From Lysobacterales bacterium UBA2790 (GTDB taxonomy: Bacteria; Pseudomonadota; Gammaproteobacteria; Xanthomonadales; Xanthomonadaceae), in contig DEHW01000102.1 of assembly GCA_002352135.1 (NCBI GenBank), positions 1 to 27,837 of the forward strand: 27,837 bases of DNA, in the 5' to 3' direction. This document shows, in pieces, positions 1-7,983 of the stretch. Numbering within the stretch: position 1 is the stretch's first letter; each line of letters begins with the position of its first letter. Both the position numbers and the translations under genes were made by a program. The notes under the pieces were generated by a model. That model worked only from the letters and a program-made list of their open reading frames with translations. It was not told the origin of the DNA and made no database searches.

Positions 1-570
1 GCGCGGGAGGAAGGCAACCGCGAAGCCTTCTTCGCCTACTTCGCCATGATTGAGCGGGGTCTGGCAGAAGCCGAGGAAAAGGGCATTCAGTTCGATTCGT
101 CGGCACTGCGAACGCTCGACCCCTACCGCCTTTTCGGCGGCTTTGGGCCGCGCAGAACGGAAGCCCGACCCAGCCAAGGTGCGCCGCAGAGCCCTAGCAT
201 GGTCGGACTGGAAGCCCTCACGTCGCCACCCGTGCGGCACCCGCCATCGTCCGAGCCAAGGCAGAGCCGCGCATCGGGTCAAGTGTCGATTGAGGTCACG
301 ATTGAGTCAGGCGACGCCGGAGAGCCGCACGCAGCGGATACACCGCTACCGCCACGCCTGACCGTTGGACAGATCGTCCGTGGGCTGCCAAGCATGTTCC
401 CGTTCGCCTTCCCTTCTGGCGTGCTGATGCTTGTCCTGATGATCGCCAGCATGATCCACGTCGGCGAGATCGCGCCGGGCGCCTTCATCCTGTGGGCAGT
501 CGGAACGCCCATCCTCGCCGGGGTGTTCCGCGTGCTGTCCTGGTTCGTTCCACCCATGCCTAAACAGTGA
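1..570 (+). CDS. Unrecognised protein with C-terminal membrane segments, 5' end outside window
   Basis: The reading frame is open from base 1, so the gene almost certainly begins before the window; the first ATG inside (46) follows fifteen sense codons in frame. About 189 residues are visible. The N-terminal part is charged (AREEGNREAFFAYF, then an alpha-helical stretch rich in Glu and Ala). A low-complexity Pro/Ser/Arg linker follows, covering roughly bases 150-350. The C-terminal 65 residues hold two hydrophobic stretches (about 390-465 and 475-555) that look like transmembrane helices, ending in PPMPKQ. I recognise no family and assign no function. A hairpin followed by a T-rich run starts at the stop codon, which fits the end of a transcription unit. 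Confidence 0.6.
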   Translation, partial: AREEGNREAFFAYFAMIERGLAEAEEKGIQFDSSALRTLDPYRLFGGFGPRRTEARPSQGAPQSPSMVGLEALTSPPVRHPPSSEPRQSRASGQVSIEVTIESGDAGEPHAADTPLPPRLTVGQIVRGLPSMFPFAFPSGVLMLVLMIASMIHVGEIAPGAFILWAVGTPILAGVFRVLSWFVPPMPKQ

Positions 571-596
571 CCGCCAAACGGTCGGTCTTTCTGTTT
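569..596 (+). terminator. Hairpin plus T-rich run at the end of the first gene
   Basis: The arms gaccg (569-573) and cggtc (579-583) enclose a five-base loop and are followed by ggtctttctgttt. The stem overlaps the stop codon of the upstream gene. It is short but placed as an intrinsic terminator would be. Confidence 0.45.
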
Positions 597-1026
597 GCAT
601 GTCGTGAATCGAAGAAAGTCGAAACCACGTCAACAATGGCTTCCAGTGGTTTGTTTTGGGGCACCCATAGCCACCATCACTAAACCCGCGAAAACGCGGG
701 TTTCTTGCGCCCGACGGAACGAGTCCGGCGTGTTCAAATCAGTCGCCGTGCCCAACGGGCCTTCGATTCCACCTCGCATTTCCTGCCCAGTGCACCGATT
801 CGGCGAGTAGGCACAGGCACGCACTGCAGCACGACTTCGACGCGACGAGTGCAGAGGTCTTTTGTGTGTCTGTACCGTCCCGCACGCTCAAGTGCCCGGA
901 AACATTGATGATTCCTGCGTCCCGCTGCAGTGATATGCATCTCGTCGAGTGCGGCAGGCCCGCACCATCGGGACCTTGTTGCACTGGAGCCCGACTGGAT
1001 CCGAAAACCCCCGTCGGTCCTGCGGA
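571..1026. other. Gene-free stretch between the first gene and pilU
   Basis: No reading frame here has both a plausible ribosome binding site and a recognisable product. The first 130 bases contain three hairpins (569-583, 622-652, 682-703). The rest (about 710-1026) forms the region downstream of pilU, which is read from the other strand. Two tRNA T-loop look-alikes (732-740 and 762-770) are not accompanied by other tRNA arms. I see nothing else in it. Confidence 0.5.
682..703 (+). terminator. Symmetric 9-bp hairpin, likely bidirectional terminator
   Basis: The arms aaacccgcg (682-690) and cgcgggttt (695-703) pair perfectly around an AAAA loop. The A-rich flank and T-rich tail make it terminator-like on either strand. 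It lies between the first gene (plus) and pilU (minus), so it could stop transcripts from both sides. Confidence 0.6.
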
Positions 1027-2181
1027 TCAACTGAAGTTCAAGCCGGAATCGTTGCTGTCCCGCATCGCGTTGGCGGGAGTACCGCCAAAGCTGTCGGCAT
1101 AGGGATCATGGTCATCGCTGGCGCCGTCGTTCAGGCGAATCTTCAAAGCAAGTCCATCGCGCGAGTCGGCTTTGCGCAGCGCTTCCTCAAGTTCGATCTT
1201 GCCGTCCTTGTAGAGGCGGTAGAGCGATTGATCGAAGGTCTGCATGCCTTCCTGCAGGGAGCGATCCATGGCTTCCTTGATTTCGTGTACCTGACCCCGG
1301 CGGATCATGTCGCGAATCAGCGGCGTGTTGATGAGGATTTCGGTGGCGGGCAGGCGCTTGTTGTCGATGCCCGTCACCAAGCGCTGGCTGACCACGGCTT
1401 TCAGGTTCAGGGCCAGATTCATCAGCACGTTCTTGTGCGCGGACTCCGGGAAGAAGTTGAGGATGCGCTCCAGTGTCTGGTCGGCATTGTTGGAGTGCAG
1501 CGTTGCCAGACACAGATGGCCGGTTTCGGCGAAGGCGATGGCGGCTTCCATGGTGGCCGCATCCAGAATCTCGCCAATAAGAATGACGTCTGGCGCCTCG
1601 CGCATGGCGTTCTTCAGCGCATTGGCAAAGGCGTGGGTGTCGAGCCCCACTTCACGCTGGTTGACGATGGATTTCTTGTGCCGATGCAGAAACTCGATGG
1701 GGTCTTCAACGGTCAGGATGTGACCCGTCGTGTTGGCGTTGCGATGGTCGATCATCGAGGCCAGTGTGGTCGACTTGCCCGAGCCGGTGGAACCCACCAC
1801 CAGCACCAGGCCGCGCGGTTCCATCACGATGTCCTTGAGGATCTCCGGAAGCTTGAGGTGGTCAATGGTCGGGATCTCGCTCTTGATCGCGCGGATCACC
1901 ATGCCGACTTCGCCACGCTGCTTGAAGACGTTGACGCGGAATCGACCAGCATCCTTCACGGCAATCGCCATGTTGAGTTCCAGATCGCGCTCGAACGCAG
2001 GAACCTGGCCTTCGTCCATCAGCGAATAGGCGATTTTCTTCACCATGCCGGCGGGCAGACCGGTATTGCCCAGCGCGTAGAGTTTGCCCTCGACCTTGAT
2101 GTTGACCGGCGCGCCGGTGGTCAAGAACATGTCCGATGCGTTTTTTTCCGTCATCAGCTTGAGAAAGTAGCCGATATCCAT
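1027..2181 (-). CDS. pilU: PilU-type type IV pilus retraction ATPase
   Basis: This is a hexameric cytoplasmic ATPase of the PilT/PilU family (384 aa), which acts at the base of the type IV pilus and assists PilT in retracting the fibre for twitching motility. Visible motifs are Walker A GSTGSGKS (residues 130-137), the Asp-box VEDPIEF (158-164), QREVGLDT (175-182), Walker B APDVILIGE (196-204) and the His-box AETGHLCLATLH (218-229). The QREVGLDT and FAETGHLCLATLH forms and the length favour PilU over PilT. I chose the start at 2181 because MDIGYFLKLM matches the family N-terminus; the longer frame upstream looks non-coding. Residue 206 is Leu (codon 1564-1566) where relatives normally have Arg (GEIRD). 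No pilT is next to it in the window, although the two are often adjacent. The 29-residue C-terminal tail is acidic and probably disordered. Confidence 0.9.
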   Translation of the reverse strand: MDIGYFLKLMTEKNASDMFLTTGAPVNIKVEGKLYALGNTGLPAGMVKKIAYSLMDEGQVPAFERDLELNMAIAVKDAGRFRVNVFKQRGEVGMVIRAIKSEIPTIDHLKLPEILKDIVMEPRGLVLVVGSTGSGKSTTLASMIDHRNANTTGHILTVEDPIEFLHRHKKSIVNQREVGLDTHAFANALKNAMREAPDVILIGEILDAATMEAAIAFAETGHLCLATLHSNNADQTLERILNFFPESAHKNVLMNLALNLKAVVSQRLVTGIDNKRLPATEILINTPLIRDMIRRGQVHEIKEAMDRSLQEGMQTFDQSLYRLYKDGKIELEEALRKADSRDGLALKIRLNDGASDDHDPYADSFGGTPANAMRDSNDSGLNFS

Positions 2182-2299
2182 GAAGCTGCCTCGATTGCGG
2201 TGGTCGTGTCGTATCCGGCAGGAGCGACGGGCTGCCGACTGCCCTGATCCCGAAGCGCGGGAAATACCCGCCACTCTGAACCCAGCAGACGAGCATCAT

Positions 2300-2725
2300 A
2301 TGACAGTGCACCCTTCATCCGTCCTTGCGGCAGTTCACTCTCCTGCAATTTGGAGGCCACGCTTGTCGCGCGGCCTTGGCCTCGCCCTGATGTTGGCCCC
2401 CTTGTTGGCGCTGCAGGCGCGGACACCGCCGCCACGGGTTGAGCTTGACCGCGCAGAGCGAGCCGTCCAGCGCGCCCGTGAAGCGGGCGCGTCGAGCGCA
2501 GCAGAAGTGGAGCTGCGGGCCGCGATGAGCTATCTCGAAGCCTCGCGTCTGGCGCGCGAGGATCGTAAGCGCAAGGATGAAATCGCCCTGGCGGCGCGGG
2601 CAGAATTGGAAGCCGAACTGGCAACGGCGCTGACCCGTGCTGTGCAAGCGCGTCAGGCGGTCGAAGAGAAGGCCGAAGCCAATGCGCGTTTGCGGCGTGA
2701 ATTGCTTGGGGAGATGCCGCGATGA
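2300..2725 (+). CDS. DUF4398-like exported protein with atypical lipobox position
   Basis: A small helical protein (141 aa) resembling DUF4398 proteins, which often sit before OmpA-family genes and are of unknown function. A hydrophobic export segment (about residues 21-40, LSRGLGLALMLAPLLALQA) is followed by RTPPPRVELDRAERAVQRAR and a long Ala/Glu/Arg-rich helix predicted to be coiled coil. Relatives are usually lipoproteins with Cys right after the hydrophobic segment; here that place is Arg41 (LLALQA-R-TPPP), so it may be cleaved by signal peptidase I or stay membrane-bound. The ATG at 2300 is preferred over an upstream frame that overlaps pilU's start; its Shine-Dalgarno is weak. The stop overlaps the next start as ATGA (2722-2725), implying translational coupling with the OmpA-type gene. 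Confidence 0.75.
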   Translation: MTVHPSSVLAAVHSPAIWRPRLSRGLGLALMLAPLLALQARTPPPRVELDRAERAVQRAREAGASSAAEVELRAAMSYLEASRLAREDRKRKDEIALAARAELEAELATALTRAVQARQAVEEKAEANARLRRELLGEMPR

Positions 2726-3669
2726 GCGCAACGAAATGGGCGTTGTTGGGTCTGTTGCTGGTCGCGCCATTGCACGCGGCACCACGTCCCGATCCCGAAC
2801 TGGAAGCCTTGCAGCAACGCCTCGCGGAGTTGGAGGCGGATCCCAGTCTCGGTGGCCTGGCAGCAGGCGAGGTCGAACGTGCGCGGCAGGCAGTCCAGAT
2901 CGTCGCAGAGACCAGCAAGCGCAAGCGACCGGAACCTGTTTTTGCCGCCCAGCGACGCATTGCCATCGCGCGAGCAGTGGCAGAACGCGAACTGGCCGAG
3001 CAACAGTTGATGCAGTTGGAGCGCGAATACGACCGCATTCTGCTGCAGGCCGCGCAGCGAGAAGCCGAAGCGGCTCGGCGTGAAGCGGAAAACTTGCGCT
3101 TGCTCAGTCTGGCGCGTGCCGAGGAAACCGAACGCGCGCTGCAGATTGCCGATGCCGCGCGGGCGGAGTCAGAGCTGTCGCTGGCCGAAGCCGAGGCGTC
3201 TCGTCGTGTGGCGGACGCCCAGGCCGAAGAGGCGTCGCTCGCCCGTCGCGAAGCGGAGCTGGCCGCCGAGGCCGCCGAGAGTCTTCGCCTCCAACTCAAC
3301 AGCATGACCGCACGAAATGACGCGCGCGGTCAGGTCATGACGCTGTCGGGCGATGCTTTCGCCAGCGGCAAGGCGACCTTGCGTCCGGAGGCCGATGCCA
3401 ATCTGCAGCGCGTGGTCGAGTTCGTGCAGGGGCAACCTGCCGCGCGCGTGCTGATCGAGGGTCATACCGACAGTCAAGGCAGCGCCAATCTCAACCAGGT
3501 GCTGTCGCAGAAGCGTGCGGAAGCCGTCCGGGATGCGTTGATCGCTGCCGGTGTTCCGGCGAATCGCCTGCATGCGATGGGTGCCGGCGAGGATCGACCG
3601 ATTGATGACAACAGCAGCAGCGAGGGTCGAGCGCGCAATCGCCGCGTCGAAATCGTGCTGGAGCAGTGA
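2722..3669 (+). CDS. OmpA-family peptidoglycan-binding protein with long coiled coil
   Basis: An exported envelope protein (315 aa). An N-terminal signal peptide (residues 1-19, ending PLHA) is followed by a long Ala/Glu/Arg-rich helical region (about 25-200) predicted to be coiled coil and related to DUF4398. The C-terminal OmpA-like domain (about 205-315) has the expected marks: FASGKATLRPEA (213-224), EGHTDSQGS (246-254), LSQKRAEAV (261-269) and RNRRVEI (305-311). In this family the Asp and Arg of those motifs bind the diaminopimelate of peptidoglycan. No outer-membrane barrel is visible, so it is probably a periplasmic tether rather than a porin. It forms an operon with the preceding gene through a 4-base overlap. 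Partner and exact role are unknown. Confidence 0.88.
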   Translation: MSATKWALLGLLLVAPLHAAPRPDPELEALQQRLAELEADPSLGGLAAGEVERARQAVQIVAETSKRKRPEPVFAAQRRIAIARAVAERELAEQQLMQLEREYDRILLQAAQREAEAARREAENLRLLSLARAEETERALQIADAARAESELSLAEAEASRRVADAQAEEASLARREAELAAEAAESLRLQLNSMTARNDARGQVMTLSGDAFASGKATLRPEADANLQRVVEFVQGQPAARVLIEGHTDSQGSANLNQVLSQKRAEAVRDALIAAGVPANRLHAMGAGEDRPIDDNSSSEGRARNRRVEIVLEQ

Positions 3670-3727
3670 GGATGAGGTTTGCTGGCCCGCCGTGTGTCGG
3701 GGATTCTCTCACCTGCCGACGAAGCAA

Positions 3728-3780
3728 CGTTTTCCTAACACGGTTTTCACCTGAAAATCATCGGAAAAACGTTTTAAAAC
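3728..3780. repeat. AT-rich nested inverted repeat, possible terminator
   Basis: Outer arms cgttttcc (3728-3735) and ggaaaaacg (3763-3771) pair with one bulged base. Inside them, ggttttc (3742-3748) pairs with gaaaatc (3753-3759), including one G-T pair, around ACCT. A perfect 10-base palindrome gttttaaaac (3771-3780) follows. It lies 58 bases after the OmpA-type gene and is far richer in A+T than its surroundings. It could terminate that gene or bind a regulator. Confidence 0.45.
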
Positions 3781-3798
3781 AATCACATGAGAAAATGC

Positions 3799-3827
3799 TT
3801 GCAGAGCTGAAATCAGGCGCGTAGGGT
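3799..3827 (+). promoter_or_regulatory. Candidate sigma-70-type promoter
   Basis: TTGCAG (3799-3804), a 17-base spacer and TAGGGT (3822-3827) form a weak promoter match, 40 bases before the small ORF at 3867. It is supported only by pattern and position. Confidence 0.3.
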
Positions 3828-3866
3828 CGGGCTGGACGGTGCCACTCACCGTTCGGGAGGACTGCG

Positions 3867-3962
3867 ATGAATTCGGCGTTTCATGGGAATCATGCGTACA
3901 CCCAGCCCACACCTGAGCGGGTCGTTGGCGTCCTGAAAGGCCATCTTCGCCGTGTTCGCTAG
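3867..3962 (+). CDS. Possible 31-residue small protein
   Basis: ATG at 3867 is preceded by a near-ideal Shine-Dalgarno sequence, gggagga (3855-3861), five bases upstream. The frame encodes 31 residues and ends at TAG (3960-3962). The N-terminal half is polar (MNSAFHGNHAYTQPTPER). The C-terminal half (VVGVLKGHLRRVR) could form a short basic amphipathic helix. There is no signal peptide and no run of one amino acid that would suggest an attenuator leader. It lies 56 bases before the DUF465 gene in the same direction and could be co-transcribed with it. I do not recognise it. Evidence for translation is the ribosome binding site and its position between an AT-rich element and a gene; without homologues it remains uncertain. 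Confidence 0.4.
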   Translation: MNSAFHGNHAYTQPTPERVVGVLKGHLRRVR

Positions 3963-4018
3963 TCGCCTCATGGGGCAACCCATGGGGCGTTGTTGTCTCT
4001 GAGCCAGGAGGAAAAGCG

Positions 4019-4240
4019 ATGTTCGAAGGTCAACAGCAAGAGGTTGAAGTCCTGTTGCAACAGGACACGGAGTTCCGCCAGCTGTATCACCGGCACCGTC
4101 AGTTGGACCGTCAGGTCAGCAATGTCGAGTCGGGTGTGCAGGCAGTCGGTGATCAACGCTTGACCCAGATGAAACGCGAAAAGCTTCGAACCAAGGAACG
4201 CCTGACCCGCCTGTTTGATGCTCGCCACGCCGCACGCTGA
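4019..4240 (+). CDS. DUF465 (YdcH-like) small helical protein
   Basis: A small soluble protein (73 aa) of the DUF465/YdcH family, whose function is not established. Family features are the N-terminal MFEGQQQEVEVLL, the central FRQLYHRHRQLDRQV, and the basic C-terminal MKREKLRTKERLTRLFD, which together form a helical hairpin or coiled coil with many charged residues. The length is typical (about 65-80 aa). The start has a strong ribosome binding site, aggagg, at 4007-4012. Two copies of catggggc (3969-3976 and 3981-3988) lie in the leader. The gene converges on the kinase gene at 4289, with a large hairpin between them. Confidence 0.85.
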   Translation: MFEGQQQEVEVLLQQDTEFRQLYHRHRQLDRQVSNVESGVQAVGDQRLTQMKREKLRTKERLTRLFDARHAAR

Positions 4241-4247
4241 TTTTCTT

Positions 4248-4277
4248 CCCCCCATGCCGCGTTGGCGGCGTGGGGGG
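4248..4277. terminator. 13-bp GC-rich hairpin between convergent genes
   Basis: Arms ccccccatgccgc (4248-4260) and gcggcgtgggggg (4265-4277) pair fully with one G-T pair around GTTG. There is no clear T-run on either side, so it is not a textbook intrinsic terminator. Its position between the ends of two convergent genes still suggests a role in stopping or stabilising transcripts. Confidence 0.5.
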
Positions 4278-4288
4278 TACGGGGGTGG

Positions 4289-5224
4289 CTACTTCAGCGC
4301 GTATCCGAATTGCTGACGGAATTGCTCGGCAAAGCGCGCGTAGTCGAAACGTTGGTTTTGCGGGCCGAGATGCTCGATCTTCAGCGCACCCATCAATGAT
4401 GCAATGCGTCCTGCGGTCGCCATGTCATAGCCGTTCATCAGGCCGAAGATCAGTCCTGCGCGATAGGCATCGCCGCAGCCGGTCGGGTCCACCACACGGA
4501 TCGCATCGGCGGCAGGCACGGTCATCATGCCGGTCTTGCTATGCACTTCCGAGCCACGCGGTCCACGCGTGATGATGTAGGCGGTGACGCGTTCGGCGAT
4601 GTCCTTTTCGCTGAGTCCGGTACGCTCCTGCAGCAGGCTCGACTCGTAATCGTTGACGGTCACGTAGGTCGCCTGCTCGATCATCGTGCGCAGCTCCGCA
4701 CCGTTGAACAGCGGCATGGCCTGGCCCGGATCGAAGATGAACGGGATGCCGAGTTCGGCGAATTCACGCGAGTTCTGCAGCATGGCCTCGTAGCCATCCG
4801 GGCCAACGATGCCGAATTCGACATCGGCGACGTCTTTCACGTGATTTTCGTAGGAACGCATCATCGCGCCCGGATGGAACGCGGTGATCTGGTTGTCATC
4901 CAGATCGGTGGTGATGAATGCTTGTGCGGTGTAGAGGTCGTCGATGACCTTGACGTGATCGAGACGAATGCCGCATTCCTCGAAATGCTGACGGTAGGGG
5001 CCAAAGTCCTGGCCGACCGTGGCCATCGGGATCGGCTCGCCACCAAGCAGGTTCAGGTTGTAGGCGATATTGCCGGCGCAGCCGCCGAATTCGCGACGCA
5101 TGCGTGGCACCAGGAAGGACACATTCAGGATGTGGACCTTGTCGGGCAGGATGTGATTCTTGAACTGATCCTGGAACACCATGATGGTGTCGTATGCCAA
5201 CGAGCCGCAGATCAATGCCGCCAT
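4289..5224 (-). CDS. PfkB-family kinase, probably adenosine/nucleoside kinase
   Basis: A cytoplasmic ribokinase/PfkB-family kinase (311 aa) that transfers phosphate from ATP to a sugar or nucleoside. Visible signatures are FGGCAGNIAYNL (residues 46-57), the first PfkB signature around the substrate site, and DPTGCGDAYRAG (246-257), the second, with the catalytic base Asp252 and the anion-hole GCGD. The sequence NVSFLVPRMRREFGGCAGNIA looks most like bacterial proteins annotated as adenosine kinase, so AMP formation from adenosine is the likeliest reaction; the substrate cannot be proved from sequence. I chose the start at 5224 (MAALICGSLAYDTI) because the frame upstream lacks similarity and a GGAG lies nine bases before it. 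It is divergent from mreB. Confidence 0.85.
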   Translation of the reverse strand: MAALICGSLAYDTIMVFQDQFKNHILPDKVHILNVSFLVPRMRREFGGCAGNIAYNLNLLGGEPIPMATVGQDFGPYRQHFEECGIRLDHVKVIDDLYTAQAFITTDLDDNQITAFHPGAMMRSYENHVKDVADVEFGIVGPDGYEAMLQNSREFAELGIPFIFDPGQAMPLFNGAELRTMIEQATYVTVNDYESSLLQERTGLSEKDIAERVTAYIITRGPRGSEVHSKTGMMTVPAADAIRVVDPTGCGDAYRAGLIFGLMNGYDMATAGRIASLMGALKIEHLGPQNQRFDYARFAEQFRQQFGYALK

Positions 5225-5394
5225 GTCGATGAACTCCACTCGGCGCTGGCGTGGCGGAGGCGATCTCCGCCGCAGGAGCGCTGCGCCGCTCAAACGGCCG
5301 CAAAGCATACCGATGCCAGAAGGACAGGTCACGGATGACCTCGTGGGTCGATTGGCGCCGCGCAAAACGCAGTCGCCCGTTCACGCGCGATTTC

Positions 5395-5423
5395 TTGCTG
5401 CTAAACCGCGCACTTGCTAGGCT
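5395..5423 (+). promoter_or_regulatory. Candidate promoter of the rod operon
   Basis: TTGCTG (5395-5400), 17 bases, then TAGGCT (5418-5423), about 30 bases before the mreB start. The match to consensus is weak (three of six in each hexamer), but spacing and position are right. Confidence 0.35.
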
Positions 5424-5427
5424 TTAA

Positions 5428-6501
<1,074 letters not shown>

Positions 6502-6556
6502 TCGGTGCCGCGCTGACGCCCACTAATTCCTCGTCGACCCGCTTCCGGATGCCCAG

Positions 6557-7498
6557 GTGAACGGTAACAACCGCAGCGGTCCGATGTTTGGTGAAGGCAG
6601 CAGCACGCTGCTGTTGTTGCTCTATCTGGCCTTGGCCATTGTGTTGATGGTGACCGACTACCGGACCGACGCGCTGGGCAAGGTGCGACATTCGGCCAGC
6701 TTGTTGGTGCAGCCGCTCTACACCCTGGCTTCGCTCCCGAAGCAAATCTCCGAGCAGTTGTCCGATGACTGGCGTTCGCATGAGCAATTGCAAGCCGAGC
6801 GCGATAGCGCCGAAAAGGATCTGTTGATTGCCCGTGCGCAGTTGGATCGACTGCAATCGGTGCAGATCGAGAATCAGCGACTGCGCGAATTGCTGGGCGG
6901 AACGCGCGGATTGCAGATGGGCGTGCAGCTTGCCAACGTCGTCGACGTCGACCTGGACCCGTTTCGCCATCGCATCCAGTTGGATGTGGGGGCGCAAGAT
7001 GGCGTTCGTGAGGGATTGGCCTTGATCGATGCCAGCGGCGTTGTCGGTCAGGTGCTGTCGGTGGCGCCGACGCGATCCACCGCCTTGTTGATCTCCGATC
7101 CCAGCCATGGCGTGCCGGTTCAGGTCGTGCGCACCGGACTGCGTGTTGTCGCCTTCGGCACCGGTGAAACGGATCGCTTGCGATTGCCCAATATTCCGCA
7201 GAGCGCCGACATCCGCGTGGGAGACGCGTTGGTGACATCCGGGCTGGGCGGGCGTTTCCCGGCTGGATTGCGGGTGGCGACCGTGGCCAACGTGCGCCCG
7301 GACGATACCCGCCTGTTCATGATTGCTGAAGCCACACCCACAGCAGCTTTGGATCGCAGCGGCCAGCTCCTGCTGCTTTGGACCACCGAGGTTCCGCTGC
7401 AGACCGGCCCGCCGATTGAACTTGCCGATCCGGCAGCGCTGCGAGCGGTACCGACCGAGTCCGACGCCATCGAAGCCAGAGCCGGAGAGACACGTTGA
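6557..7498 (+). CDS. mreC: Rod-shape-determining protein MreC
   Basis: A bitopic inner-membrane protein (313 aa) whose periplasmic part links MreB/MreD to PBP2. It has a short cytoplasmic N-terminus, one membrane segment (about residues 17-35, TLLLLLYLALAIVLMV), a coiled coil (about 72-115, with SAEKDLLIARAQLDRL) and the two-barrel beta domain (about 118-290). The best start is GTG at 6557: the preceding ATG at 6549 runs into a stop after three codons. An alternative ATG at 6583 would give a protein nine residues shorter that keeps the membrane segment, so the start is not certain. The stop overlaps the mreD start as TGATG (7496-7500). Confidence 0.95.
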   Translation: MNGNNRSGPMFGEGSSTLLLLLYLALAIVLMVTDYRTDALGKVRHSASLLVQPLYTLASLPKQISEQLSDDWRSHEQLQAERDSAEKDLLIARAQLDRLQSVQIENQRLRELLGGTRGLQMGVQLANVVDVDLDPFRHRIQLDVGAQDGVREGLALIDASGVVGQVLSVAPTRSTALLISDPSHGVPVQVVRTGLRVVAFGTGETDRLRLPNIPQSADIRVGDALVTSGLGGRFPAGLRVATVANVRPDDTRLFMIAEATPTAALDRSGQLLLLWTTEVPLQTGPPIELADPAALRAVPTESDAIEARAGETR

Positions 7499-7980
7499 TG
7501 CGTCTTCCCCGGATTCCCGTTTTCGCGCTTTCGGTGCTGGTGGCGCTGATTTTTGGCCTCTTGCCAATGCCGGTGTGGGCAGCCGGTTTCAAGCCGTGGT
7601 GGCTGGCCCTGGTGATGGTCTACTGGAGTCTGGAGTCACCCCAGTATGCAGGCTTGGGGCGTCTGTTCCTGATTGGCTTGCTGGCCGATGTGCTGTTTGG
7701 CACCTTGCTGGGGGAGCAGGCATTGCGCCTGTGCATTCTGGGATTCCTGTTGTTGCGCTTCCGCGCACGCCTGCGCTTTTTCCCGATGTGGCAGCAATCA
7801 TTGGCGGTGCTCGCCTTGTTGCTGAATGACCGCATGGTGGTGTTGATGGTGCGTGGCTTGTCCGGGGAAGGTTTGCCGCCCTGGGACTTCTGGATTGCAC
7901 CGTGGATTGGCATGGCACTGTGGCCTTGGTTGTTCCTGTTGCTCGACAGCGTGCGCCTCAGCGCGCGCGGCAAGGCCTGA
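7498..7980 (+). CDS. mreD: Rod-shape-determining protein MreD
   Basis: An integral inner-membrane protein (160 aa) of the elongasome that works with MreC to activate PBP2/RodA. It is strongly hydrophobic, with about five or six membrane segments, beginning MRLPRIPVFALSVLVALIFGLLPMP. The motif GLLADVLFGTLLGEQALR (near residue 60) is characteristic of the family, where YGxxxGxxAL-type sequence precedes a membrane helix. The ATG at 7498 overlaps the mreC stop by one base, so it is probably translated by coupling. The mrdA start follows the stop after three bases. Confidence 0.93.
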   Translation: MRLPRIPVFALSVLVALIFGLLPMPVWAAGFKPWWLALVMVYWSLESPQYAGLGRLFLIGLLADVLFGTLLGEQALRLCILGFLLLRFRARLRFFPMWQQSLAVLALLLNDRMVVLMVRGLSGEGLPPWDFWIAPWIGMALWPWLFLLLDSVRLSARGKA

Positions 7981-7983
7981 GGC

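Noticed and set aside
732..770. Two tRNA T-loop look-alikes (gttcaaatc and ttcgattcc)
   Set aside because: There is no matching acceptor stem, anticodon arm or D arm on either side, so these are probably chance matches.
820..945. Dispersed inverted repeats cactgcag/ctgcagtg and cgacgag/ctcgtcg
   Set aside because: The arms are short, about 100 bases apart and in an order that does not nest, so chance is the simpler explanation.
949..2247. Long plus-strand ORF (432 codons) opposite pilU
   Set aside because: It is the complement of a clear PilU gene, is rich in His, Val and Gln as such shadows are, and has no recognisable motif.
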